Source: Gallibacter pasteurianus_A
GTDB taxonomy: Bacteria > Bacillota > Clostridia > Peptostreptococcales > Anaerovoracaceae
Reading direction: 5' to 3'
Assembly (NCBI GenBank): GCA_963596005.1
Contig: CAVBJF010000004.1
Location: 1 to 64,000, forward strand
Length of the DNA stretch: 64,000 nucleotides
In this document: piece after piece, positions 16,491 through 25,041 of the stretch
How the letters are laid out: each line of letters starts with the position of its first letter
Position numbering within the stretch: position 1 is the stretch's first letter
The notes under the pieces: generated by a model
What the model was told of the DNA's origin: nothing
What the model saw: the letters and a program-made list of their open reading frames with translations, nothing else
Database searches by the model: none
Translations under genes and position numbers: made by a program

Positions 16491-18137
16491 ATGAGCAAGG
16501 AAATGGCAAAATTGCTTTTTGACGATGTGACAGAAGGTATAGAAGATATAGAAGAGAAATATCCGGAAAGAGATTTAAAAGAAGGCGCAATGGTAACGAG
16601 GCTTGGCCCGAGTCCTACTGGGTTTATTCATCTCGGGAACCTTTACGGTGCGTTTGTTGATGAGCGACTTGCACATCAAAGCGGCGGTATATTTTATCTA
16701 CGTATAGAGGATACCGATGATAAGAGATATGTGGAGGGCGCGGTTGAAACCGTCATAGACAGCCTCGATTTTTTTGATATCACATTTGATGAAGGGGCGA
16801 CAAAGGATGGAGATAAGGGAAACTACGGTCCGTATTCTCAGAGCAAGAGGGCGGATATATATCATGTATTTGCAAAAAAGCTTGTAGAAGAGGATAAAGC
16901 CTATCCTTGCTTTCTCACGGAAGATGAGATTGCTGAGATTCGCAAAAAGCAGGAAGGTGAAAAGAAGATGCCAGGAATATATGACGGATATTCCAAATAC
17001 AGAGATATAACGGCAGACGAAGCGTCTAAAAAAATAGAGGATGGAAAGCCTTATGTTTTGAGGCTGAAGTCAACAGGCAAGCAGGGTGATCAAGCAAAAA
17101 CGATAGAAGTCGAGGACGGTATCCGCGGTACATTAAAAATGCCTGAAAATTTCCAGGATGTTGTAATATTAAAAGCAAATGGCATACCGACATACCACTT
17201 TGCTCATGTCGTTGATGATCACCTGATGAGAACAACCCATGTGGTGCGTGGTGAGGAATGGCTATCGTCACTTCCTATCCATGTCGAGCTATTCCAAAAG
17301 CTTGGCCTAAAGCTGCCTGTTTATTGCCACACAGCACAGATTATGAAGATTGGCGATGACGGCAATAAGAGGAAGCTTTCAAAGAGAAAGGATCCCGAGC
17401 TGGCGCTTGATTATTACAAGGAGCTTGGTTATCATCCGCAGGCAGTCAGAGAGTACCTGCTTACAATTTTGAATTCTAATTATGAGGAATGGAGAATGGC
17501 AAATCCTGATACACCGTGCGAGGAGTTCCCTTTCACAATGGAGAAAATGTCGACTTCGGGAGCACTTTTTGATCTAAACAAGCTAAATGATGTTTCAAAG
17601 GATGTGCTTGTAAAAATCCCTGCAAGTGAGCTGTATATTTTTCTAATGGCTTGGGCAAAATTATATAGACCTGAGATAACAGATGTGATTGCAGATAAGA
17701 GCTATATGCTAAAAATTCTCGATTTAGGAAGAGATGGCAATAAGCCGCGAAAGGACTTCATATCTGCAAGCCAGATGTTTGAGTATATAAGCTATTTCTT
17801 TGACGAATATTTCAAGATAGAGGACTCGATACCGCAAGAGGTTTCAGAGGAGGATGCAAAAGAAATTCTTAAACAGTATCTTGCGACTTACGATCACTCC
17901 GACGATCAGAGCATGTGGTTTGATAAGATAAGAGAAATTGCGACTGCACTCGGATATGCGGCAAAGCCAAAGGATTATAAAAAGCATCCCGATGAGTATA
18001 AGGGGCATGTCGGTCATGTGAGTACGGTCATCCGCATCGCTGTTATGGGCAGAAGTCAGTCGCCGGACGTGTGGGAGATACAGCAGATTTTAGGCGAAGA
18101 GAGGACTAAAAAAAGAATCGAAAGACAGATATCATAG
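16491..18137 (+). CDS. gltX: Glutamyl-tRNA synthetase
   Basis: This 548-residue class I synthetase has GPSPTGFIHLGNLYGA (HIGH motif) and KRKLSKRKDPE (KMSKS motif). Motifs RIEDTD and HVVDDHLMRTTHVVRGEEW are shared by the GluRS/GlnRS family. It is longer than the common 480-490-residue GluRS and matches the long clostridial form, with an N-terminal extension of about 35 residues before the catalytic core. Whether it also charges tRNA-Gln for later amidation is not decided here. Its 3' end overlaps the convergent ABC gene by 6 bp. Confidence 0.94.
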   Translation: MSKEMAKLLFDDVTEGIEDIEEKYPERDLKEGAMVTRLGPSPTGFIHLGNLYGAFVDERLAHQSGGIFYLRIEDTDDKRYVEGAVETVIDSLDFFDITFDEGATKDGDKGNYGPYSQSKRADIYHVFAKKLVEEDKAYPCFLTEDEIAEIRKKQEGEKKMPGIYDGYSKYRDITADEASKKIEDGKPYVLRLKSTGKQGDQAKTIEVEDGIRGTLKMPENFQDVVILKANGIPTYHFAHVVDDHLMRTTHVVRGEEWLSSLPIHVELFQKLGLKLPVYCHTAQIMKIGDDGNKRKLSKRKDPELALDYYKELGYHPQAVREYLLTILNSNYEEWRMANPDTPCEEFPFTMEKMSTSGALFDLNKLNDVSKDVLVKIPASELYIFLMAWAKLYRPEITDVIADKSYMLKILDLGRDGNKPRKDFISASQMFEYISYFFDEYFKIEDSIPQEVSEEDAKEILKQYLATYDHSDDQSMWFDKIREIATALGYAAKPKDYKKHPDEYKGHVGHVSTVIRIAVMGRSQSPDVWEIQQILGEERTKKRIERQIS

Positions 18138-19868
18138 TCCCTCAAATTGCATATTATAATAGTAAGCGTAAAGCCCGTTATTTTTGAGCAGGTCATGGTG
18201 AGTGCCCTGCTCCTTTATTTTTCCACCCTCTATAACGATGATCTCGTCCGCATTTCTGACAGTCGACAGTCTGTGAGCGATAGTTATCGTAGTTCTGCCG
18301 ACAGAAAGAGCTTCAAGACTTTTTTGTATATGGCGTTCACTTTCGTTATCAAGGGCACTTGTGGCTTCGTCCAAAATAAGGATTGGCGGATTTTTTAAAA
18401 AGACCCTTGCTATTGCGATTCGTTGCTTTTGTCCGCCTGAGAGCCTTGTGCCGCGCTCGCCCACAAAGGTATCGTAGCCGTCGGGCAGACTCATTATAAA
18501 ATCGTGGATGTTTGCCCTCTTGGCAGCAGTCATTATCTCATCAATTGTCGCATTTGGCTTGCCATATATAATGTTTTCCATTATTGTACCGTAAAACATA
18601 TACATATCCTGTTGGACTATACCGATATTGTCTCGTAGCGACTTAAGAGTAAAGCCACGCACATCGGCATCGTCTACGCATATCATACCGTTTGTGATAT
18701 CATAAAATCTTGGCAAAAGAGAGCAGATAGTCGTCTTACCGCCACCTGACGGTCCGACGAGTGCAATCGATTTGCCGGGAGATACATCAAAGGAGATATC
18801 ATGTAGTACCGCTTCGTTTTCGTCATCATATTTAAACGAAACATTTTTATACGAAACCTTACCGATGACTTTTGTCAGAGGCAGTGCATCCTTTGCATCC
18901 TTTATATCGGGCTCTGTATCCATGACCTCTATAAATCTTTTAAAGCCGGACATGCCCTTTTGAAGCATCTCTGTGAGCTCCACAAGTATTTGGATAGGAC
19001 TTGTAAATATAGCGATATAAAGAGCATACATCGCAAGATCTGCAGGTGTCATCAAATCTTTTGCGATAAGAATACCACCAAAAACAAAGGTCACAAAGTA
19101 CATCATGCCTTGGAAAAATGTGTTTGTACTCATAAATGTTCCCATGCATTTGTAATTGTTATCCTTTGACTTTAAAAAATTATGATTATGCTTCTTAAAC
19201 TTCTCACGCTCCATATCCTCGTTTGCAAACGATTGTACGACTCTGATGCCTGCAAGCGTATCCTGTAAAGACGCGTTGACATCACCAATCTTTCGCCTGT
19301 TTTCCATAAAGGTTTCCTGCATGCGTTTGTTTTGCCTTAGGGAAAATACAAACATAAATGCGACGAGAACCAAAAGGGGTAGTGCGAGCATCCAATTGAT
19401 GATAAACAAAAAGATAAATGCACCGACGATTTTTATAACGGAAATAAAAAGGTTTTCCGGTCCGTGATGTGCAAATTCGGCAATATCAAAAAGGTCAGAT
19501 AAGAGTTTGCTCATCATTTGCCCGGAATTGTTTTTGTCATAATAAGAAAACGAAAGTTTTTCGTAATGGTCAAATAGCTGCTGTCGCATATCTCTTTCCA
19601 TATTTGCGCCCATCATGTGACCTTGATAGCTAACATAATACCGACAAAGGCTCTGTAAAACATATGCGAGGAAAAGGGCGACCGCTATAAATGGCAGGAC
19701 ATGCAAAATATAGGCAGCGTCCATTGTAAAAAGAGTATTCGTAGAAATTTTTAAAACCTGAGGATATGCCAAATCGACAAGACTTATCACCGTCGCACAG
19801 AGCAAGTCCAAAAAGAAGACTGCCTTATATGGCTTATAAAATTGTATAAATCGTTTCATAGTATTCAT
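18132..19868 (-). CDS. ABC exporter, fused permease and ATPase
   Basis: This 578-residue half-transporter has six membrane helices in residues 10-310 (ABC type IV exporter fold) and a C-terminal nucleotide-binding domain with Walker A GPSGGGKTT, Q-loop IVQQDMYMF, signature LSGGQKQR, Walker B ILILDEATSALD and the H-loop in IAHRLST. Such proteins act as dimers that export lipids, peptides or drugs; the substrate is unknown. The ATG overlaps the ttcA stop (ATGA), so the two are coupled. Its end overlaps the convergent gltX by 6 bp. Confidence 0.93.
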   Translation of the reverse strand: MNTMKRFIQFYKPYKAVFFLDLLCATVISLVDLAYPQVLKISTNTLFTMDAAYILHVLPFIAVALFLAYVLQSLCRYYVSYQGHMMGANMERDMRQQLFDHYEKLSFSYYDKNNSGQMMSKLLSDLFDIAEFAHHGPENLFISVIKIVGAFIFLFIINWMLALPLLVLVAFMFVFSLRQNKRMQETFMENRRKIGDVNASLQDTLAGIRVVQSFANEDMEREKFKKHNHNFLKSKDNNYKCMGTFMSTNTFFQGMMYFVTFVFGGILIAKDLMTPADLAMYALYIAIFTSPIQILVELTEMLQKGMSGFKRFIEVMDTEPDIKDAKDALPLTKVIGKVSYKNVSFKYDDENEAVLHDISFDVSPGKSIALVGPSGGGKTTICSLLPRFYDITNGMICVDDADVRGFTLKSLRDNIGIVQQDMYMFYGTIMENIIYGKPNATIDEIMTAAKRANIHDFIMSLPDGYDTFVGERGTRLSGGQKQRIAIARVFLKNPPILILDEATSALDNESERHIQKSLEALSVGRTTITIAHRLSTVRNADEIIVIEGGKIKEQGTHHDLLKNNGLYAYYYNMQFEGL

Positions 19869-20563
19869 AGGCTTTCCTTTATCGCATGAAAGAGCTTTTC
19901 CTTTATATCGGGAAAAGTGTCTTTTGCTTTTGTTAAAAAATTTGCTACCACTTCTCTGTCGCTGTTACCGTCCTTTGGGCACGGATTGTGTAGTATAGGG
20001 AGGTTTAGGCTATGTGCGAGGTCTATGATTTCCGGCTCCTCGACATAAAAAAGAGGTCGTATGAGGTGAATGTCAGCTCGTGACATATACATGGTTGGCT
20101 TCATCGTATGAAATCGTCCCTCACGCACGAGAGAAAGAAGACTCGTATTTATGAAATCATCGCGATGATGTCCATAGGCGAGCTTGTTGCAGTTAAGCTC
20201 CTTTAGTTGGGTATTTAATATGCCACGGCGCATTTTTGTGCAAAGCGAGCACGGATTTTTTTCGTTCCTTTGGTTAAAGATGATATCTGCTAAATTTGTT
20301 TTTACAACAGTAAGCTTCACATCGAGAGAATCGCAAAAATCCTTTACGGGAGCACAATCAAAATCCTCAAAGCCCATATCGATCATAACTGCTTCAAGCG
20401 AAAAGCGTGCCTTCTTTTGCTTTGAAAGACCGTGCAAGGCATATAAAAGAGTCAGGCTATCCTTTCCGCCGGAAAGCCCAACTGCTATCTTGTCGCCACT
20501 TTGGATCATATCAAACTCCTTGATGGCTTTTTGTGTTTTTGCGTAGAGAGTTGAAAGTTTCAT
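19865..20563 (-). CDS. ttcA: tRNA 2-thiocytidine biosynthesis protein, TtcA family
   Basis: This 232-residue PP-loop ATPase has SGGKDS at residue 31, a CxxC pair in NPCSLCTKMRR and a third Cys in HNPCPKDG, matching the three Cys that hold the Fe-S cluster of TtcA. The YGHHRDD motif is also typical. It adds sulfur to C32 of certain tRNAs. It is the first gene of a two-gene minus-strand unit with the ABC exporter. Its start codon is overlapped by a plus-strand promoter. Confidence 0.9.
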   Translation of the reverse strand: MKLSTLYAKTQKAIKEFDMIQSGDKIAVGLSGGKDSLTLLYALHGLSKQKKARFSLEAVMIDMGFEDFDCAPVKDFCDSLDVKLTVVKTNLADIIFNQRNEKNPCSLCTKMRRGILNTQLKELNCNKLAYGHHRDDFINTSLLSLVREGRFHTMKPTMYMSRADIHLIRPLFYVEEPEIIDLAHSLNLPILHNPCPKDGNSDREVVANFLTKAKDTFPDIKEKLFHAIKESL

Positions 20564-20579
20564 AACAATACTATATCAT
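20551..20579 (+). promoter_or_regulatory. Promoter of the 35-residue membrane protein
   Basis: TTGAAA (20551-20556), 17 bp and TATCAT (20574-20579), five of six matches in each box. It overlaps the start codon of divergent ttcA and gives a leader of about 20 nt. Confidence 0.65.
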
Positions 20580-20604
20580 AATAGTGTAGGAAAAGGAGAA
20601 ATCG

Positions 20605-20712
20605 ATGAGAAATATTTTTAAAACGCCTCAAGGCAAACTTGTTGCAGGCATCACGATCGCTGCAGTTGTACTCGTAATAGTACTTGCAGTATATAACGCT
20701 TTTTTTGTATAA
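20605..20712 (+). CDS. Small single-pass membrane protein (35 aa)
   Basis: A 36-codon frame with an AAAGGAG site 6 nt before the ATG and a good promoter. The protein starts with a short basic segment (MRNIFKTPQGK) followed by one hydrophobic helix (residues 12-35, rich in V, I, A, L). It ends 4 nt before the -35 box of the Dlt-like operon. The family is not recognised. It could be a leader gene, a regulator of a membrane complex, or unrelated to the operon. Its own promoter, site and clean composition make it likely to be expressed. Confidence 0.65.
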   Translation: MRNIFKTPQGKLVAGITIAAVVLVIVLAVYNAFFV

Positions 20713-20716
20713 AGAC

Positions 20717-20747
20717 TTGACAACTTCCGATGGAAGTACTATACAAT
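20717..20747 (+). promoter_or_regulatory. Promoter of the Dlt-like operon with MerR-type architecture
   Basis: A perfect -35 TTGACA (20717-20722) and TACAAT (20742-20747) are 19 bp apart. The spacer contains the dyad ACTTCC-GAT-GGAAGT (20723-20737). A 19-bp spacer with a centred dyad is the arrangement used by MerR-family activators. An alternative reading is an ordinary promoter with TATACA at 17 bp (20740-20745). Confidence 0.65.
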
Positions 20748-20788
20748 AAGGGGTTTATCACGTAGTATATATCGAGGAAGCAAATTCG

Positions 20789-22072
20789 ATGCATGAAGAG
20801 ATAGAAGTTATAACGGAACAGAGAAGTAAAAAAAGAAAGCGCAATAAGGAGCGTAGAAAGCATAGGCTTGAGATCGTTCTCATGCTTGTGTTATTTATTT
20901 TTTCGCTTGAGGCGGTTTCTTTTTTTTCTGTGCATCAATTTGAAGATAGCGAGACTAAAGTCAAAAACTTTTTTGTAGAGGAAAAAGACACAATAGATGT
21001 TGTAAATATAGGCGCAAGCGAGATTTATACAGGGTTTTCTCCGGAATACGTTTGGAGAAATTTTGGCATCACAAGTTACAACTTGGCGACGCCAGGAGCG
21101 CCTATGCGACTTGCAAAAAGCGAGCTGCAAGTTGCGCTAAAGAGGCAACATCCTAAGTTGTTTGTTATTTCGTTAAACGGTGTGGTATACAACGACGAGC
21201 GTTCAACAGATGAGGGATTTACAAGGATGTGGCTTGATAATATTCCGCAGTCAAAGGAACGGTGGCAGGCCATAAGAGAGTGGTTTCCGGAGGAACAAAG
21301 AAAGAATTATTATTTAAAACTTTCTAAGTACCATACAAATATATCGGACCCAAAGAAAATCAAAAACTGCATAACTCTTTCCATAAAGCAACTAAAAACC
21401 ATGAAGGATAAAAACCTTGTAACATTAAAAACATTGAGCGGTATAGCCGATACGGCAGGAGAGTTAAAAAACCCTGTAGATGCGACTACATATACAACGA
21501 AATTGCCTCTTACACTAAAAACACGTGAGCAGTTAATAGAGCTCCTTGATTATCTCAAAGAAGAGAATATAACGAATGTTGTTTTTGTAAATATGCCAAG
21601 ATATTACGACAAACAGCTCATAGGGACAAAAGGCAGAATAAATACAGCAATTGATATTGTAAAAGCATACGGCTTTGACGTTTATGATTTTGACAAAAAT
21701 CTAAAAGAGATAGGACTAAATGCAAATAGCGATTATTACAACAGAGGGCATCTAAATATTTATGGAAGCCAAAAGATGTCGAAGTATTTTTACGAGAAGA
21801 TAGTGCCAAGGTATGTAAAGGAAAAAAGAAACTATTCGGAGGATGTGCGAAAACGTTGGGACGAAAATTATTATGCGTACCTAAAGGTATGTACTTGGAT
21901 AAGCGATACGATGAAGGATAAGAGCCTGGAGAGGAGATATAAGGGATATTCGTCACTCAACATAGAACGCATAGTAGAGGGCACATATAATCCGCACACG
22001 GATTACGAGGAGGTTTTTGGATCAGGCAAAAAGTCAGTCTTACATTTTGGTAATAAAAAGGGAAGCCGTTAA
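20789..22072 (+). CDS. Membrane-anchored SGNH-fold protein, DltD/AlgJ-like (paralog 1)
   Basis: This 427-residue protein has a basic N-terminus, one membrane segment (residues about 28-48) and an extracellular SGNH-hydrolase-like domain. The nucleophile loop is IGASEIYTGFSPE (Ser77). The C-terminal His motif is in YYNRGHLNIYGSQKMS. The role is inferred: in DltD, AlgJ/AlgX and PatB such proteins take an acyl or aminoacyl group delivered by an MBOAT protein and move it to a polymer outside the cell. It is the first gene of a Dlt-like operon and is clearly paralogous to the gene at 23779. Confidence 0.82.
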   Translation: MHEEIEVITEQRSKKRKRNKERRKHRLEIVLMLVLFIFSLEAVSFFSVHQFEDSETKVKNFFVEEKDTIDVVNIGASEIYTGFSPEYVWRNFGITSYNLATPGAPMRLAKSELQVALKRQHPKLFVISLNGVVYNDERSTDEGFTRMWLDNIPQSKERWQAIREWFPEEQRKNYYLKLSKYHTNISDPKKIKNCITLSIKQLKTMKDKNLVTLKTLSGIADTAGELKNPVDATTYTTKLPLTLKTREQLIELLDYLKEENITNVVFVNMPRYYDKQLIGTKGRINTAIDIVKAYGFDVYDFDKNLKEIGLNANSDYYNRGHLNIYGSQKMSKYFYEKIVPRYVKEKRNYSEDVRKRWDENYYAYLKVCTWISDTMKDKSLERRYKGYSSLNIERIVEGTYNPHTDYEEVFGSGKKSVLHFGNKKGSR

Positions 22073-22114
22073 TTTTCTGATATACTTGCAGTGGGTTTAG
22101 AGGAAGGAATAATA

Positions 22115-23716
22115 ATGACATTTAACACATTAGCCTTTGGGGGCTTTTTCACAATTGTATTGATACTCTACTATTTGGTGCCTAAAAAATGCCAATGGGT
22201 ATTTTTACTTATGTCGAGTTATTTTTTCTATCTGTACGCCGGTCCGAAGTTTGTCATATTTATGATATTTACGACGATAACCTCATATCTTGCGGCGATC
22301 ATCATAGATGATAATCATAGCAGTGAAAGGCGCAAGCTTGAACGAAACAAAGAAATATTTACAAAAGAGGAAAAAAAGGATTTTAAGGCTCGTGAAAAAA
22401 GAAAGAGAAAATGTGTCCTAATATTGCTGCTTCTGCTCAACTTTGGGATTTTATTTTTTTTGAAATACTTCAATTTCTTTGCGGAAAATATAAACCAGAT
22501 TATGAGGCCGTTGACTGATGGCGGACAGCTTCCAAAGCTAAACCTCATATTGCCGCTTGGTATATCATTTTATACATTTCAGACGATGTCGTATGTCATT
22601 GATGTTTACTGGAAAAAAGTCAGGGCGGAAAGGAATATTGCAAAGGTTGCGCTGTTCGTTTCGTTCTTCCCACAGATTTTACAGGGGCCTATCGGCAGGT
22701 TCGGAGATCTTGCACATCAGCTATACGAGGGCAGGAAAGCAAGCGCTGAGCAGATAAAATACGGTTTGCAGCTCATGATGTGGGGATTCTTCAAAAAGAT
22801 GGTGATAGCAGACAGAGTTGCGATTGCAGCAAACCACATGTTTGACAATGGTGGCTTTGAGCAGATGTCGGGAAGTGTGACAGCACTATGCGTATTTTTA
22901 TATGCTATACAGGATTATACGGATTTTTCGGGCTGTATCGACATAGCAAGAGGTGTTGCACAGTGCATGGGCATCGATATGGCAGAAAACTTCAAAAGAC
23001 CTTACTTCTCAAAAACGCTGTCCGAATTTTGGCGTAGATGGCACATCACACTCGGTGCGTGGATGAAGGATTATGTATTTTATCCTTTCTCTCTTTCAAA
23101 GGTGATACGCAAACTGAGCAAGAGGACAAAAAATCACTTAGGAAACCATATAGGAAATACACTACCTATAGCGCTTGGGAACATACTCGTGTTTTTCCTT
23201 GTAGGCGTGTGGCACGGTGCGGCTTGGAATTACATCATCTGGGGACTTTACTACGGCGTTTTGATTGCTGTTTCGGGCATGCTCAAGCCGATGTTTGACG
23301 GGCTAAACAGACTTTTCCATATCAATACAAAGTCAAAGCCATGGCAATTTTGGCAGATCATAAGGACTTTCTGGCTGACATGCGTAGCGTGTATCATATT
23401 TAGGGCAGGTAGCTTTGCGGATGCATGGGCGATATTTGTGAAGGGACTCCATTTTTGGGAATTGCCTGTAAATTATGTCAAGGAATATTTGGCTATGGGT
23501 CTTGCGGTTGCAGATGTCTTTATCATTCCTGTAACGCTGATAATCCTGCTTGTGGTCGATATAATGCAGGAAAAGATGATGGTAAGAAAGTGGCTTGAGA
23601 ACAGAAAAGTGCTTATAAGATGCCTCATATATTTACTGGGATTTTTGTTTATGATAGGGCTTGGTATATACGGACCGGGCTTTGACGAAAGTCAATTTGT
23701 ATATATGCAATTCTAA
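22115..23716 (+). CDS. MBOAT-family O-acyltransferase, DltB/AlgI-like
   Basis: This 533-residue polytopic protein has about 11-12 membrane segments. MBOAT signatures are FFPQILQGPIGRF, FWRRWHITLGAWMKDYVFYP (His310) and VGVWHGAAWNYIIWG (His367, the invariant MBOAT His). In DltB this family passes D-alanine from carrier protein DltC across the membrane. Start 22115 is set by AGGAAGG upstream; a GTG at 22091 is less likely. It lies between two SGNH paralogs. Confidence 0.93.
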   Translation: MTFNTLAFGGFFTIVLILYYLVPKKCQWVFLLMSSYFFYLYAGPKFVIFMIFTTITSYLAAIIIDDNHSSERRKLERNKEIFTKEEKKDFKAREKRKRKCVLILLLLLNFGILFFLKYFNFFAENINQIMRPLTDGGQLPKLNLILPLGISFYTFQTMSYVIDVYWKKVRAERNIAKVALFVSFFPQILQGPIGRFGDLAHQLYEGRKASAEQIKYGLQLMMWGFFKKMVIADRVAIAANHMFDNGGFEQMSGSVTALCVFLYAIQDYTDFSGCIDIARGVAQCMGIDMAENFKRPYFSKTLSEFWRRWHITLGAWMKDYVFYPFSLSKVIRKLSKRTKNHLGNHIGNTLPIALGNILVFFLVGVWHGAAWNYIIWGLYYGVLIAVSGMLKPMFDGLNRLFHINTKSKPWQFWQIIRTFWLTCVACIIFRAGSFADAWAIFVKGLHFWELPVNYVKEYLAMGLAVADVFIIPVTLIILLVVDIMQEKMMVRKWLENRKVLIRCLIYLLGFLFMIGLGIYGPGFDESQFVYMQF

Positions 23717-23778
23717 AATATAACAAATATAGTTAGCAAAGAATATATGCATATCAAAAGGGAAGAAAAAATAGCGGG

Positions 23779-25041
23779 ATGAAAAGTAAAAAAGAACGCA
23801 AAATACATAACAAAATCGAGATATTCTTGATATGCTTATTCTTTGTAGTTGCTCTACTCTTTACATATGTAGTGTCAGCGCATCAATTTAGTTCGCATGA
23901 GATAAGAGTAAAGGCCTTCTTTGCAGAAGAAAAGGATATCATAGACGTTGTGCATATCGGGGCGAGCGAAATTTACACAGGGTTTTCGCCGGAGTACATA
24001 TGGCATAACTATGGAATAACTAATTACAACCTTGCAACGGCGGGTGCGCCTATAAGGCTTGTGAAAAATCAGATAAAGGCGGCTATAAAGGAGCAAAACC
24101 CAAAGCTCATAGTTATTTCCTTAAACGGTACGCTGTATGATGACAAGAGAGCACAGCATGAGGGGTATATGCGTATGTGGCTTGACAATATGAAAGACAA
24201 CACCTTGAGAAACGAAGCGATAGGTGAGTGGGTTAAACCTAAGGAGCGCAAACACTTCAAGATAAAATTATTGAATTATCATGACAATATAGCAAGGACT
24301 CCGGAGTGTGTGGCGCTTTCATGGCGAGAGTTCAAGATGAAAAATGATAAAAGGCTTTTGACGATAAGCGGTATACAGGGACAAGCTGTCAGAGATGAAA
24401 AAAGAGATGTCATAGATGTAGCAAATTATGATAAAGCTGCTCCGCTTGCAGATATCACAGGCAAGGAGTTTACAGAGCTTTTGGAATATTTAAAAGAAGA
24501 AAATATAGGTAATGTTATATTTGTAAATATGCCACGATTTTATGAGCAAAAAAATATCAATTTGCGTGCTAAGCTCAACACGGCGATGATGGAAGTAAAA
24601 AAATATGGCTTTGATGTCTATGATTTAGATAAAGAAATAAAGGCGATAGGGCTCGACCAACAAAATGATTATTACAACACATCGCATCCGAACATTTACG
24701 GCCAACAAAAAATCTCAAAATATTTTTACGAAAATATTATACCGAAATATGTAAGTGAACACCGAAAATATTCAGATGATGTTATCAAGCGCTTGGATGA
24801 AAATTACGACGCGTATACAAAGGTATATGCTTGGATTGATAAGATGATAAAGAAAACTCCTGTTGGCGAACATGGCATACATTACACCTATAAAGCTGTT
24901 GATCATGTGCTTGGCGGCACTATAGATAAATACGAAAAGACACTGGAGATGAAGGCGAAAATATTTAAAAAATCTCAGCAAGATAACAGGGACGAGGGCA
25001 AATCTAAAGGTAAAATAAAACGAGGAGAAACTGATGTATAA
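23779..25041 (+). CDS. Membrane-anchored SGNH-fold protein, DltD/AlgJ-like (paralog 2)
   Basis: This 420-residue protein has one N-terminal membrane segment (about residues 14-34) and the nucleophile loop HIGASEIYTGFSPEY (Ser63), with a C-terminal YYNTSHPNIYGQQKIS motif. It aligns with the protein at 20789 over most of its length, with many shared blocks (NLAT-GAP-RL, VISLNG, RMWLDN, VFVNMPR). The Lys-rich tail differs. The last 8 bp overlap the next gene, so it is coupled to the adenylation enzyme. Confidence 0.82.
   Translation: MKSKKERKIHNKIEIFLICLFFVVALLFTYVVSAHQFSSHEIRVKAFFAEEKDIIDVVHIGASEIYTGFSPEYIWHNYGITNYNLATAGAPIRLVKNQIKAAIKEQNPKLIVISLNGTLYDDKRAQHEGYMRMWLDNMKDNTLRNEAIGEWVKPKERKHFKIKLLNYHDNIARTPECVALSWREFKMKNDKRLLTISGIQGQAVRDEKRDVIDVANYDKAAPLADITGKEFTELLEYLKEENIGNVIFVNMPRFYEQKNINLRAKLNTAMMEVKKYGFDVYDLDKEIKAIGLDQQNDYYNTSHPNIYGQQKISKYFYENIIPKYVSEHRKYSDDVIKRLDENYDAYTKVYAWIDKMIKKTPVGEHGIHYTYKAVDHVLGGTIDKYEKTLEMKAKIFKKSQQDNRDEGKSKGKIKRGETDV

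Noticed and set aside
18132..18137. 6-bp overlap of convergent gltX and ABC gene as a sign of misannotation
   Set aside because: Both C-termini fit family lengths; short convergent overlaps are common in compact genomes.
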